Shown here piece after piece: positions 30,682 to 39,167 of a stretch of DNA of 64,000 nt. The stretch spans positions 3,012,837-3,076,836 of the forward strand of contig NZ_KB976987.1 in the NCBI RefSeq assembly GCF_000399685.1, written 5' to 3'. This stretch comes from Acinetobacter pittii ANC 4050. Lineage in GTDB: Bacteria; Pseudomonadota; Gammaproteobacteria; Pseudomonadales; Moraxellaceae. The stretch's first letter is position 1. The number at the start of each line of letters is the position of its first letter. Both the position numbers and the translations under genes were made by a program. The notes under the pieces were generated by a model. The model saw nothing but the letters and a program-made list of their open reading frames with translations. It did not search any database and was not told the origin of the DNA.

Positions 30682-31316
30682 ATTATCCTAGTTCAATTTT
30701 TAAATTTAAATTTGTAAGTACCATACCATTATGAGTCCAAAATTTCAGAGAGAAAACGTAAATTTGAATTCATAATCTCTACTTTAAATTCATTCCCCAT
30801 GTTTTAAATTCAAATTTTCTACTTTATTTTTAAATTTAAAAATTTCTTAATCCAAATTATAAGTTTTGAATTCAAAAAATAGTCTCAAGTTTAAATTCAA
30901 AAGTACTTCTTTAAATTTAAACCATAAATATTTCTTTTTTGTGGATAACTTTATCCACAATACGGCAAAAAGTTTCTATTTCTTAATGCTATTCCATATT
31001 CTCTTATTATTTATTAAATATTAAGGCCCAACACCATCACAGCAATCCGCACTTTTAAATTTAAAATCAGCCCAAAATTTTAAATTCAAAATACCCTATC
31101 AATAGACAACTAATTTTTGAATTTAAAACCCACCCAACCTTCTCATTTAAATTTAAAAAACACTTTTGTGGATAACTATTTTTAAATTCAAAAACACCAT
31201 GGCAGCTATTTTAGGTTTTAAATTCAAATTATAGTAGTTTTTTAAATTCAAAAGTTCCAATTAAAGTTATCCACAGCACAAAAATATGTGATCTCTCTTA
31301 TTTTTAAATTTAAAAG
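30682..31316. other. Gene-free region with DnaA boxes and palindromic 12-mers
   Basis: About 630 bases of very A+T-rich DNA between mltB and purK with no reading frame. It has four perfect DnaA boxes (TTATCCACA or complement) at 30940-30948, 30951-30959, 31167-31175 and 31267-31275; the first two form a head-to-head pair. Fourteen perfect TTTRAATTYAAA palindromes lie around them. This mix of DnaA boxes and easily melted repeats is what one expects of a replication origin or a DnaA-titration locus. It is about 20 kb from dnaA, so its role is open. Confidence 0.65.
30699..31314. repeat. Array of palindromic 12-mers TTTRAATTYAAA
   Basis: Perfect copies start at 30699, 30803, 30829, 30865, 30890, 30910, 31054, 31079, 31116, 31146, 31181, 31217, 31241 and 31303; near-copies (10 of 12) occur near 30770 and 30783. 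Spacing between starts is mostly 20-37 bases. The motif is self-complementary (R pairs with Y), which suggests binding of a dimeric protein. Four more perfect copies lie in the dnaA upstream region. I do not know a named protein for this site. Confidence 0.8.
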
Positions 31317-31342
31317 ACAAAAAAAGCGATCCGAAGATCGCT
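31317..31342 (-). terminator. Terminator after purK
   Basis: AGCGATC / GATCGCT with a tetraloop (TTCG when read on the minus strand), followed by a T run on the minus strand. It ends the purE-purK operon. Confidence 0.88.
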
Positions 31343-31362
31343 TTTTTTGAATTAAAAATATT

Positions 31363-32484
31363 TTAGAGGTTCATATCTGCTGTTAAAGCGAGTGGTTCTG
31401 GCAAAATTTTTGCCAATTGACGGCATAAAGTCGTCAATTCATTACTATCCACAGGCATTAAAGTGATATGACCTAATTTTCGGCCAGCACGTTCTGACTT
31501 ATTATAAAGATGGAGATGAGCACCATTTAAGGCAAGCACATCTTCAGTTTTAGGATGTTGACCAATAATATTGATCATAACCGTTGGTCGAATAACTTCT
31601 GTTGAGCCTAGTGGTAAACCTGCAACAGCTCGAATATGGTTTTCAAACTGTGAACAAACAGCGCCTTCAATTGACCAGTGGCCTGAGTTATGCACACGTG
31701 GTGCCATCTCATTTGCACATAAACCTTGTTCAGTCACAAACAATTCTAGAGTTAGCACGCCTACATAGTTGAGATGATTCAACAAACGAGTAATGTAGTC
31801 TTGAGCTACAGGCTGTAAAGCTTCACTGTTCGGCGCAGGTACAATTGAGTGCGATAAAATACCGTTGTGATGATGGTTTTCAGCCAATGGCCAAGTTTTT
31901 ACTTCACCATTTTGACCGCGCACTGCAATAATTGAAACTTCGCGAGAGAATTTAACAAAGCTTTCAGCAACCAGACTTTTTGCAGGACCAAGTTCAGCCC
32001 AAGCAGTATCAATCTGATCTTCTGAACGAAGTACAAACTGGCCTTTGCCATCATATCCGCCAGTTGCAGTCTTAAGTACAATCGGCAAACCAAGCTCAGC
32101 AACAGCCTTTTTCAAGCTTTCTAGACTATCTACTGCACGATACGGCGCAACAGGAATCGCAAGTTCATCAAACAATGCTTTTTCGGACAAACGATTTTGC
32201 GCAGTTGCTAAAGCAATACGGGGAGGGTGCAATACTTTAGTTTGTGTCAAAACATCAACGTCTTCAACTGGTGTATTTTCAAATTCAAGACTGAAAACAT
32301 CCGCACTTTCAATAAACTGCTTTAAGCCTTGCTCATCTTGGCTAGAAAAAACTTGGCCTAAAACACCTGCTGGACAATCTGTATTTGCTTCAAAAAAAGT
32401 ACATTGAATATTTAATGGTAACGCTGCTTGAGCCATCATCCGGCCCAGTTGCCCACCACCAAAAATACCGATAGTTTTATCCAT
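31363..32484 (-). CDS. purK: N5-carboxyaminoimidazole ribonucleotide synthetase
   Basis: Makes N5-CAIR from AIR, bicarbonate and ATP in de novo purine synthesis. It is 373 aa with an ATP-grasp fold: IGIFGGGQLGRMMAQAA at the N-terminus, LKTATGGYDGKGQFVL (ATP-binding loop) and EMAPRVHNSGHWSIEGA near the C-terminal metal site. It lies 9 bases downstream of purE in the same direction and forms an operon with it. The region between purK and mltB is the repeat-rich gap described above. Confidence 0.95.
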   Translation of the reverse strand: MDKTIGIFGGGQLGRMMAQAALPLNIQCTFFEANTDCPAGVLGQVFSSQDEQGLKQFIESADVFSLEFENTPVEDVDVLTQTKVLHPPRIALATAQNRLSEKALFDELAIPVAPYRAVDSLESLKKAVAELGLPIVLKTATGGYDGKGQFVLRSEDQIDTAWAELGPAKSLVAESFVKFSREVSIIAVRGQNGEVKTWPLAENHHHNGILSHSIVPAPNSEALQPVAQDYITRLLNHLNYVGVLTLELFVTEQGLCANEMAPRVHNSGHWSIEGAVCSQFENHIRAVAGLPLGSTEVIRPTVMINIIGQHPKTEDVLALNGAHLHLYNKSERAGRKLGHITLMPVDSNELTTLCRQLAKILPEPLALTADMNL

Positions 32485-32493
32485 CTCAGCCTC

Positions 32494-33009
32494 TTACACC
32501 TGACCCGGAATATTTTTGCTTGCAACTTTATCAGTTTGCGCAGCACGGAAATCAGCAACATTTTTTGCGATTTCAGGACGTGTTAAACCTAAGATTTGTG
32601 CAGCCATAATTGCTGCATTCGTCGCACCAGCCGGACCAATCGCCAAAGTACCCACTGCAATACCTGCTGGCATTTGTACGATTGAAAGCAAAGAATCTAC
32701 GCCATTTAAAATTGATGATTTAACTGGTACACCTAAAACAGGTAAATCAGTTTTTGCGGCACACATTCCAGGTAAATGCGCTGCACCACCTGCACCGGCG
32801 ATAATCACTTGAATACCGCGATCACGCGCAGTTTCTGCGTATTCAAATAAACGATCTGGAGTACGATGAGCAGATACCACTTCCGCTTCAAATGGGACAC
32901 CAAGCTGTTTAAGCATATTGGCTGTGTTTTCGAGAGTTGCCCAATCAGATTGAGAACCCATAATAATTCCAACGAGAGGTTGAGCGTCTTGTGCTGCGGC
33001 CGCATTCAT
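32494..33009 (-). CDS. purE: N5-carboxyaminoimidazole ribonucleotide mutase
   Basis: Converts N5-CAIR to CAIR, the step after PurK. It is 171 aa with [21 protein letters not shown] (phosphate/substrate loop), [18 protein letters not shown] (conserved SAHRTP) and [30 protein letters not shown]. It is the first gene of the purEK operon, so the promoter should lie in the 280-base gap to 33291. Confidence 0.95.
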   Translation of the reverse strand: MNAAAAQDAQPLVGIIMGSQSDWATLENTANMLKQLGVPFEAEVVSAHRTPDRLFEYAETARDRGIQVIIAGAGGAAHLPGMCAAKTDLPVLGVPVKSSILNGVDSLLSIVQMPAGIAVGTLAIGPAGATNAAIMAAQILGLTRPEIAKNVADFRAAQTDKVASKNIPGQV

Positions 33010-33246
33010 TGCTAATGTTCCAGAGACAAAAGTAAAAGAAGATAAATCTCGACGAGAGCCAAGTTTTAAATGGTTCGGAAGCCCATTATTATAGACTGAT
33101 TTTTCATCTCACGAAAATTTAACTGATCAGCTCTGCGAATATTTTTATTCCCATAAAAAAAATTGTCATGGTTTAACGGTGACACTTTCTCCAATTTTAT
33201 TCATATTATTTAAACATCCTGCAAGATCATCAAAGATCTGGAAGAG

Positions 33247-33289
33247 TAAGAGCTTGTATTAAATAATTGATTCTCTACAAGCTCTTACA
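33247..33289. repeat. Long perfect inverted repeat beside the DUF486 gene
   Basis: GTAAGAGCTTGTA (33247-33259) and TACAAGCTCTTAC (33277-33289) are perfectly complementary, 13 bp, with a 17-base loop. There is no T tract on either strand. It sits 2 bases after the stop of the minus-strand DUF486 gene and may still act as a transcript end or stabilising hairpin. Confidence 0.7.
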
Positions 33290-33291
33290 GC

Positions 33292-33660
33292 TTATTGGCT
33301 TCTAAATACGAAATAAACACAACCAAATAGACATAACATCGCCCATAAATAATCGAGTTTAAATGGCTGTTTAAATAAGAAAATCATAAATGGTACAAAC
33401 ACAACCAGCGTGACCACTTCCTGAGTGATCTTCATTTCACCGAGTAACCAACCTTGTGCACTCAGCATACGAGTAGCAGGAATCATAAAACTGTATTCAA
33501 GTAAGGCAATAATCCAACCGAATAGGATTGCTTGCCAAATGGGAGCATGGTGTAAAAATTTGAGATGCCCGTACCATGCGAGCGTCATAAAGCAATTAGA
33601 GATAATTAAGAAAGCAAAAGCTAAAACCGTTGGGCTCAAAGGCACATCCTTCATCATCAC
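33292..33660 (-). CDS. DUF486 (DMT-like) small membrane protein
   Basis: 122 aa with four hydrophobic segments. Sequence features such as NCFMTLAWYGHLKF and ALLEYSFMIPATRMLSAQGW...LKITQEVVTLVVFVPFMIFLFKQP match the DUF486 family of four-helix drug/metabolite-transporter-like proteins, as I remember it. The function of the family is not known to me beyond probable membrane transport. The start is preceded by a second ATG, either of which may be used (MMMKDV). It is transcribed alone toward purE. Confidence 0.8.
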   Translation of the reverse strand: MMMKDVPLSPTVLAFAFLIISNCFMTLAWYGHLKFLHHAPIWQAILFGWIIALLEYSFMIPATRMLSAQGWLLGEMKITQEVVTLVVFVPFMIFLFKQPFKLDYLWAMLCLFGCVYFVFRSQ

Positions 33661-33895
33661 GATGATTTAAGAATTAATATGGATCAAAAATATTATAAAA
33701 GATAAAACTGTAATTCAGCTTAAATCCAAAAAATAAAGCTGTAGTTTTATTAGGGCCTCAAACACATAGAACAACAACGATTTTTGACTATCTTTTCGAG
33801 TTTAGCCTTGCTATCGTTGCTGGCAAATTTATCAATAATGCACACACAGCAATTCATATTAATGGTGTGTACAAAAGCAGTGGAGAAGGCGAGCA

Positions 33896-35269
33896 ATGCA
33901 TCTGCATATCTTGGGTATTTGTGGCACTTTTATGGGCTCTTTAGCACTTTTAGCTCGTGATTTAGGACATAAGGTAACTGGTTCCGATTTAAATGTTTAC
34001 CCACCAATGTCTACCCAGTTAGAAAACGCAGGCATTACACTCATGCAAGGCTACGACCGTAGTCATTTACAGCCTCATCCGGACTTGGTTATTGTCGGAA
34101 ATGCCATGAAACGTGGTATTGATGCCGTCGAATATATGCTGAACGAGGGCTTGCCTTATATTTCTGGTCCACAATTCCTTGCCGATCATGTTTTACAAGG
34201 TAAACACGTGCTTGGTGTAGCGGGTACTCACGGAAAAACAACCACAACGACTATGTTGGCTTGGGTACTTGATCAGGCGGGATTAAATCCAGGATTTTTA
34301 ATTGGTGGTGTTCCACTTGGTTTTAGTGAAAGTGCTCGTTTAGGTGGTGGCAAATATTTCTGTGTTGAAGCCGATGAATATGACTCTGCTTTCTTTGATA
34401 AACGTTCTAAGTTTGTTCATTACCATCCGAAAACGGCGATTTTAAACAATCTTGAATTCGACCATGCTGATATTTTTGATGATTTAGCAGTAATTCAAAA
34501 GCAGTTTCATCATCTTGTTCGTACCATTCCAAGTGAAGGTCGTATTATTGCGCCAATTACTGAAACTCATATTGATGAAGTACTTGAAATGGGCTGCTGG
34601 ACACCCGTAATTCGTACCAGTCTAGAAGCAAATGAAAAAGCTGCTTTATCGGCTGAATTAATCTCAATTGACGGTAGCCATTTTAAAGTACTTGAAAATG
34701 GCAATGTGGTTGGCGAAGTAAAGTGGAGCATGACAGGGCAACATAGCGTAGCGAATGCTTTGGCAACGATTGCAGCTGCTCAACATGTAGGTGTTACGCT
34801 TGAACAAGCTTGTGAAGCTTTGTCTAACTTTGGCGGTGTAAAACGCCGTATGGAGTTACTCGGCACAGTCAACGGCATTGAGGTTTATGATGACTTTGCT
34901 CACCACCCAACAGCAATTGACACCACTTTAGATGGTGCGCGTAAGCGCTTAGGTGAACGCCGTTTATGGGCCATTATTGAACCACGTTCAAATACTATGC
35001 GTATGGGCAGTCATAAAGATGGCTTAGCACATTCAGCGCGTTTAGCAGATGACGTTATCTGGTATCAGCCAGAAGGTTTAGATTGGGATTTACAACCTGT
35101 GATTGAAGCTGCTTCTAACCGTGCTCAAGTCAGTCGTTCACTTGACGAAATTATTGAACGTATTGTCAACGAAGCAGGTGAGGGCGATGCTGTTGTGATT
35201 ATGTCTAACGGTGGTTTTGGTGGCTTACATCAAAAATTAATGAGCGCATTAAAAACGAAAGCTGCTTAA
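33896..35269 (+). CDS. mpl: UDP-N-acetylmuramate:L-alanyl-gamma-D-glutamyl-meso-diaminopimelate ligase
   Basis: Murein-recycling ligase that attaches recovered tripeptide to UDP-MurNAc in the cytoplasm. It is 457 aa, normal for Mpl. It starts MHLHILGICGTFMGSLALLARDLGHKVTGSD, typical for Mpl, and has the Mur ligase ATP loop VLGVAGTHGKTTTTTM (about 106-121), the ADEYDSAFFDKRSKF motif and the YDDFAHHPTAI motif. Transcribed alone with its own terminator. Together with the transglycosylase at 29389 it fits wall turnover. Confidence 0.95.
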   Translation: MHLHILGICGTFMGSLALLARDLGHKVTGSDLNVYPPMSTQLENAGITLMQGYDRSHLQPHPDLVIVGNAMKRGIDAVEYMLNEGLPYISGPQFLADHVLQGKHVLGVAGTHGKTTTTTMLAWVLDQAGLNPGFLIGGVPLGFSESARLGGGKYFCVEADEYDSAFFDKRSKFVHYHPKTAILNNLEFDHADIFDDLAVIQKQFHHLVRTIPSEGRIIAPITETHIDEVLEMGCWTPVIRTSLEANEKAALSAELISIDGSHFKVLENGNVVGEVKWSMTGQHSVANALATIAAAQHVGVTLEQACEALSNFGGVKRRMELLGTVNGIEVYDDFAHHPTAIDTTLDGARKRLGERRLWAIIEPRSNTMRMGSHKDGLAHSARLADDVIWYQPEGLDWDLQPVIEAASNRAQVSRSLDEIIERIVNEAGEGDAVVIMSNGGFGGLHQKLMSALKTKAA

Positions 35270-35291
35270 CTTCCGCTTTAGATGATTCAAT

Positions 35292-35330
35292 AAAAAACGG
35301 GTTTCAAATTGAAACCCGTTTTTTATTTTT
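35292..35330. terminator. Bidirectional terminator between mpl and the LtrA-like gene
   Basis: AAAACGGGTTTCAA and its complement around an ATT centre form a strong stem, with A and T runs at its sides. Confidence 0.9.
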
Positions 35331-35336
35331 CTGTTT

Positions 35337-36521
35337 TTAAACCTTTTCTGGTTCTATATTATCCAAAAATTTATTAGAAACGATTAAACGTAAACTATAG
35401 ACAATGCCCATCGCAAAAACGCTATATCCCACGTTATTACAAATAAACGGAATACATAAAATAATCAGTGCTGTGATCGGGTAAAACCATTTCGTGATTC
35501 CAGATAAGCATTGGAACTCGTAAAGTATCCAAATACAGGTGGTATAGAGCACCACACTAAACGCAACGACTATTCCCATATATAAATCAGAGATATGCGC
35601 ATGATGGGTTGTGACATCCACAGCAGCAGCAAGCGCCGCACCTACCGCAGCGATACTGACAAAAACAAAATAATGGCCGTATCCCCAAACGAAAGGGCGT
35701 ACACCTTTAACATGATGGTGTTGTTCACTACGGTCAAAATAAGCCCACCACATGGCAAACATCAGCATTAATCCACCAATCATCAAGAATACAGCAGGGA
35801 TATTCATGGACTGAGCTGCTAAGGCATCACGTATTGCATTAAAACTACCGACAATCGACTCACCCAACACAATAATTGTGAGTAGGGCATAGCGCTCTAC
35901 AATATGATGAGGGTGCCACGGCGTTGGAGAATATTTCTCTGCATAGATGGGAATAAATAGCTCCATCACTACTAAAAATAAAAAAATGGGGATAGAAAGT
36001 ATGTGCGCGAAATTAGCAACTAACCAACCTACCTGAACTAATACAATGCCTATTGCATAGCGATAAGCCGTAATTCGTCGTTCAGGGTCATGTTTTGCGG
36101 CTCTCAACCACTGGGTAACCAACGCTAAGCGCATAATCACATAGCCCACAATTATGATGTCAAAATCCTGACTGTGAAACACATCAGGAATACCCGCAGC
36201 CATGACCAATGAACCTATAATCTGCACAAAGGTAAGGCAGCGATACAACGCATCATCATTGTCATATGCTGAGGCAAACCATGAAAAATTCATCCATGCC
36301 CACCACAGCGCAAAAAATACCATCAGGTAGCTTGGCAGTGCATGCCAGAGGTGATTTTCAATAATCGCGTGGTGTAACTGCTGACCAGCTGTTGCAATTG
36401 CGACCACAAAAATTAAATCGAACAATAATTCGAGGGGAGTCGCTGCTCTATGTGGTTGTTTTGGATCTCTTGGAGATAGGGGCCTCAAACTTAATTTTTT
36501 CTGTTTTTCTTGAGTAGTCAT
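35337..36521 (-). CDS. Low temperature requirement A (LtrA) family membrane protein
   Basis: 394 aa from the ATG at 36521; it is highly hydrophobic with about ten to twelve membrane segments. The N-terminal RAATPLELLFDLIFVVAIATAGQQLHHAI and the later HPHHIVERYALLTIIVLGESIVGSFNAI are characteristic of the LtrA family (first linked to cold growth in Listeria). The biochemical role is unclear. A frame reaching 36587 would add 22 residues that look unrelated to the family. No obvious Shine-Dalgarno is visible for either start. Confidence 0.83.
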   Translation of the reverse strand: MTTQEKQKKLSLRPLSPRDPKQPHRAATPLELLFDLIFVVAIATAGQQLHHAIIENHLWHALPSYLMVFFALWWAWMNFSWFASAYDNDDALYRCLTFVQIIGSLVMAAGIPDVFHSQDFDIIIVGYVIMRLALVTQWLRAAKHDPERRITAYRYAIGIVLVQVGWLVANFAHILSIPIFLFLVVMELFIPIYAEKYSPTPWHPHHIVERYALLTIIVLGESIVGSFNAIRDALAAQSMNIPAVFLMIGGLMLMFAMWWAYFDRSEQHHHVKGVRPFVWGYGHYFVFVSIAAVGAALAAAVDVTTHHAHISDLYMGIVVAFSVVLYTTCIWILYEFQCLSGITKWFYPITALIILCIPFICNNVGYSVFAMGIVYSLRLIVSNKFLDNIEPEKV

Positions 36522-36722
36522 GAAATAACGTTCTCGTATAAAGTGCCGACACGTTAACACTTTAATCTCAACGCCCAGATCACGCATTAAAAATTATCTA
36601 GACCTGTTGTTTAAACTTTACCCATCAACGAACTATATTTCACTTTTGTGACAATTCTTTATCAAGACCTTAAGCTTAATTCTTTATCATAGCTCACGTT
36701 TTTGTTCTTGTTTGGAATATGA

Positions 36723-37319
36723 ATGTCTTTAGAAACACTCAACCTTAGCTTATTCCATGTAATTAATGGGGCTCAGGATGCGAGTCAATTTATCATTCGT
36801 CTTGCTATCTTCTTTGCTAATGATCTCCTCTATATTCTTTTATTTATCCTTACATTCTTATGGTTTTATGGCGATCAAGATTTAAAAAATAGGGTCATTA
36901 AATCTGTTTTTTTAACCTGCGTATCGCTTTTAGTGGGCTACATTATTTCGCTGTTTTACCACCACCCAAGGCCATTTGTGATGGGGGTGGGTACAACTTT
37001 TATTGAACATGCGCCAACAGCATCTTTTCCAAGTAATCATATGCTGATTTTTAGCACCATCGCTCTGTCTTATTTGTTTGCTCAGCGCAAAATGATTGGA
37101 ATTATTCTTTTATTTTTGTCATTTGTAGTGGCGTGGTCACGTGTTTATTTAGGTGTGCATTTCCCTTTAGACATGTTAGGCGCTTTTATTGTCGCGCTAC
37201 TGGTCAATGTAGCGGGTTATTACTTCTGGAACATTTATGGTACGCCTTTAACGGCATTCTTTATTCATCTTTACCAAATTATATGCAAACCGCTTTTAGA
37301 CCGCGGTTTGATTAAATAA
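36723..37319 (+). CDS. PAP2-family undecaprenyl-diphosphatase (BcrC-like)
   Basis: 198 aa with about five hydrophobic segments. The phosphatidic-acid-phosphatase signature is complete: YHHPRPF (first motif), SFPSNHM (second, catalytic His) and SRVYLGVHFPLDMLGA (third). The arrangement and the start (LNLSLFHVINGAQDASQFIIRLAIFFANDLLYI) resemble BcrC-type undecaprenyl-diphosphate phosphatases, which recycle the lipid carrier for wall synthesis and can affect bacitracin resistance. Catalysis should face the periplasm. Transcribed alone; its relation to the Mn riboswitch downstream is only proximity. Confidence 0.85.
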   Translation: MSLETLNLSLFHVINGAQDASQFIIRLAIFFANDLLYILLFILTFLWFYGDQDLKNRVIKSVFLTCVSLLVGYIISLFYHHPRPFVMGVGTTFIEHAPTASFPSNHMLIFSTIALSYLFAQRKMIGIILLFLSFVVAWSRVYLGVHFPLDMLGAFIVALLVNVAGYYFWNIYGTPLTAFFIHLYQIICKPLLDRGLIK

Positions 37320-37431
37320 CCTAGAGATTTTTTGCATTAAAACCACCACATTAAGTTCAGTTGCGTAATACAAAAAAATCTGCCATTCTATGTGAACTTG
37401 GATATGTTTTATCCAATACAGAATTTAGTTT

Positions 37432-37555
37432 GACAAGGGGAGTAGCCTCCTCCAAACATAACAGCAATGTTATGTGTCAGATATCGTCAATACACTTTTA
37501 TTAAAAAGTCGGTATCTGAGCATCGTGAAATTCATGATGTAGGCAAGACCTTGAT
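37432..37555 (+). ncRNA. yybP-ykoY riboswitch (Mn2+-sensing) upstream of a TerC/Alx gene
   Basis: The leader begins CAAGGGGAGTAGCC (from 37434), matching the hallmark GGGGAGUAGC of the yybP-ykoY class, and ends GGCAAGACCTTG, closing the P1 stem (CAAGG 37434-37438 with CCTTG 37549-37553). Internal hairpins such as CATAACAGCAATGTTATG are present. The class is known to bind Mn2+ and to control TerC/Alx or MntP-type genes. The gene directly downstream is a TerC/Alx-family protein, which fits. The structure was judged by eye. Confidence 0.85.
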
Positions 37556-37605
37556 CATGTTGATACAGATGTTTAATTCATCTGGCAACTGGTCGAGGTT
37601 TTTTT
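37548..37605 (+). terminator. Riboswitch expression platform: terminator competing with P1
   Basis: ACCTTGATCA (37548-37557) can pair with TGGTCGAGGT (37590-37599) with two G-U pairs, enclosing an inner hairpin CAGATG/CATCTG, followed by seven T. The 5' arm contains the CCTTG used by P1 of the riboswitch, so the two structures exclude each other. This predicts termination without Mn2+ and readthrough with it. Confidence 0.75.
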
Positions 37606-37635
37606 ATGCCCAATTGCCGGATGTATGGAGGATTT

Positions 37636-38592
37636 ATGGAAACAATCGGCAATTTATGGCTGTATATAGCATTCTTTGGCATTGTCATTGTGATGCTCTT
37701 AATTGACTTTTTAGGCTTTAAGCAAAAGCAAGGACAGGATGTCTCAATTAAGCAAGCTGCTTACTGGAGTGTGGCGTGGGTAAGCGTCGCGGCTTTATTT
37801 GGTGGTGGTTTATGGCTTTACCTACAACAAACAGTTGGGGTGACCTTAGCAAACCAAAAAACCATGGAATACTTTGCAGGTTACCTACTTGAAAAGTCCC
37901 TCGCAATTGACAACGTTTTCGTCTGGTTAATGATTTTTGCGGCTTTTGCTATACCAGCTGCGCTGCAACGTAAAATTTTGCTCTACGGCGTATTAGGCGC
38001 AATTGTACTGCGTACCCTCTTTATTTTTATTGGTGCATGGTTCGTTCAAGAGTTCTCTTGGGTGCTTTATATTTTCGGTGCGTTCTTGGTATATACAGGT
38101 TTCAAGTTCTTAAAAGGTCAAGAAGAAGAAACTAATATCGAAGACATCAAAATTTTAAAATGGTTACGTAACCATATGCGTATTACTCCACAGCTTGAAG
38201 GCGACAAATTCTTTGTACGTCAAAACGGTTTATTGTGGGCAACGCCGTTATTTTTAGTATTGATTTTGGTTGAAGCTTCAGATGTGATTTTCGCAGTAGA
38301 CTCTATTCCTGCTATTTTCGCGGTAACGAGCGATCCATTTATTGTTTTAACAGCAAACCTAATGGCAATTTTAGGTTTACGTGCAATGTTCTTCTTACTT
38401 GCTGGCGCTGCGACTAAATTGCATTATTTGCCATATGGCTTAGGCATCATCTTATTGTTCATTGGTGCAAAAATGTTATTGCTTGATGTATTCCACATGC
38501 CAATCTGGATCTCATTAAGCTTTATCGTAATAGTGTTAGCAATCACTGCTTACCTCTCTTTACGACACAACAAAAAGCAATTGCAGTCTTAA
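37636..38592 (+). CDS. TerC/Alx family membrane protein, probably manganese export
   Basis: 318 aa from the ATG at 37636, which has GGAGG 4 bases upstream (starts further upstream would place the SD inside the gene). About nine hydrophobic segments are visible. TerC features include EKSLAIDNVFVWLMIF, and VEASDVIFAVDSIPAIFAVTSDPFIVLTANLMAILGLRAMFFLL with acidic residues in membrane helices. In E. coli, Alx is controlled by the same riboswitch class and takes part in Mn export. The leader here supports that role. It is a single-gene unit; the predicted riboswitch terminator ends about 30 bases upstream of the ATG. Confidence 0.88.
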   Translation: METIGNLWLYIAFFGIVIVMLLIDFLGFKQKQGQDVSIKQAAYWSVAWVSVAALFGGGLWLYLQQTVGVTLANQKTMEYFAGYLLEKSLAIDNVFVWLMIFAAFAIPAALQRKILLYGVLGAIVLRTLFIFIGAWFVQEFSWVLYIFGAFLVYTGFKFLKGQEEETNIEDIKILKWLRNHMRITPQLEGDKFFVRQNGLLWATPLFLVLILVEASDVIFAVDSIPAIFAVTSDPFIVLTANLMAILGLRAMFFLLAGAATKLHYLPYGLGIILLFIGAKMLLLDVFHMPIWISLSFIVIVLAITAYLSLRHNKKQLQS

Positions 38593-38601
38593 TTCATCAC
38601 A

Positions 38602-38630
38602 ACAAGGCATCTACATATGAGATGCCTTGT
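38602..38630 (+). repeat. Hairpin after the TerC gene
   Basis: ACAAGGCATCT (38602-38612) and AGATGCCTTGT (38620-38630) pair perfectly over 11 bp with a 7-base loop. There is no T tract, so it may be a weak terminator or an mRNA 3' stabiliser. Confidence 0.6.
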
Positions 38631-38780
38631 CATCTAAATCTTCAAAAGAGACTGTACTTTAAAAAAACAGATTAATATCATATGCCAACCTAAAATTTAT
38701 CTTTCCTAATCAGAAACATAATAGATAACAGCTATTCGGTATTTTATGCCGAATATACTTATTAAAATGTGTGGAATCTC

Positions 38781-39146
38781 ATGCGTTCTAAAAAAATTAA
38801 TCTCGTCGTTGTTCCGCTATTACTCACGGCATGTAGCCATAATGATGGTCCTTTAGTACAAGACGTATATAACAATCAATATGACTGTGCTCGCGACTGG
38901 AATACCCAAACCTGTGAAGAAGAAAATAGCTCCAGTGGACATGGTTCTAGCTATGTTGGTGGTCGCTATTTAGGGCCTGCGTATTATCAAAATAATCGGG
39001 AAGTTTCTTTTCGCGGAAATACATTACACCCTTATAGCAATTTGAGTGTAGGTCGCCCCATTATTTCAAGTACGGCGAAAAGCGCTTCTTCTTCATCCCC
39101 AATTCGTGGTGGTTTTGGCCGTAGCGGTTTTTCTTTTGGCGGCTAA
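38781..39146 (+). CDS. Lipoprotein related to YgiB (DUF1190-like)
   Basis: 121 aa from the ATG at 38781 (MRSKKINLVVVPLLLTAC), with a lipobox LLTAC near residue 18. Short motifs YNNQYDCARDWNTQTCEEE and the tail SPIRGGFGRSGFSFGG resemble the E. coli YgiB protein (YQNADDCSA..., TRGGFG). It is followed after 21 bases by a glutathionylspermidine-synthase-like (YgiC-type) gene, the same order as ygiB-ygiC in E. coli. The similarity is short, so the name is an inference supported mainly by context. Function unknown; probably in the envelope. Confidence 0.7.
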   Translation: MRSKKINLVVVPLLLTACSHNDGPLVQDVYNNQYDCARDWNTQTCEEENSSSGHGSSYVGGRYLGPAYYQNNREVSFRGNTLHPYSNLSVGRPIISSTAKSASSSSPIRGGFGRSGFSFGG

Positions 39147-39167
39147 GTCTTTAGGCATTCACTTAAT

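Noticed and set aside
30699..31314. The 12-mer array as a CRISPR
   Set aside because: Repeats are too short and palindromic, spacers are irregular, and no cas genes are present.
32045..32812. Plus-strand reading frames opposite purK and purE
   Set aside because: They are shadows of the purEK genes with no ribosome site.
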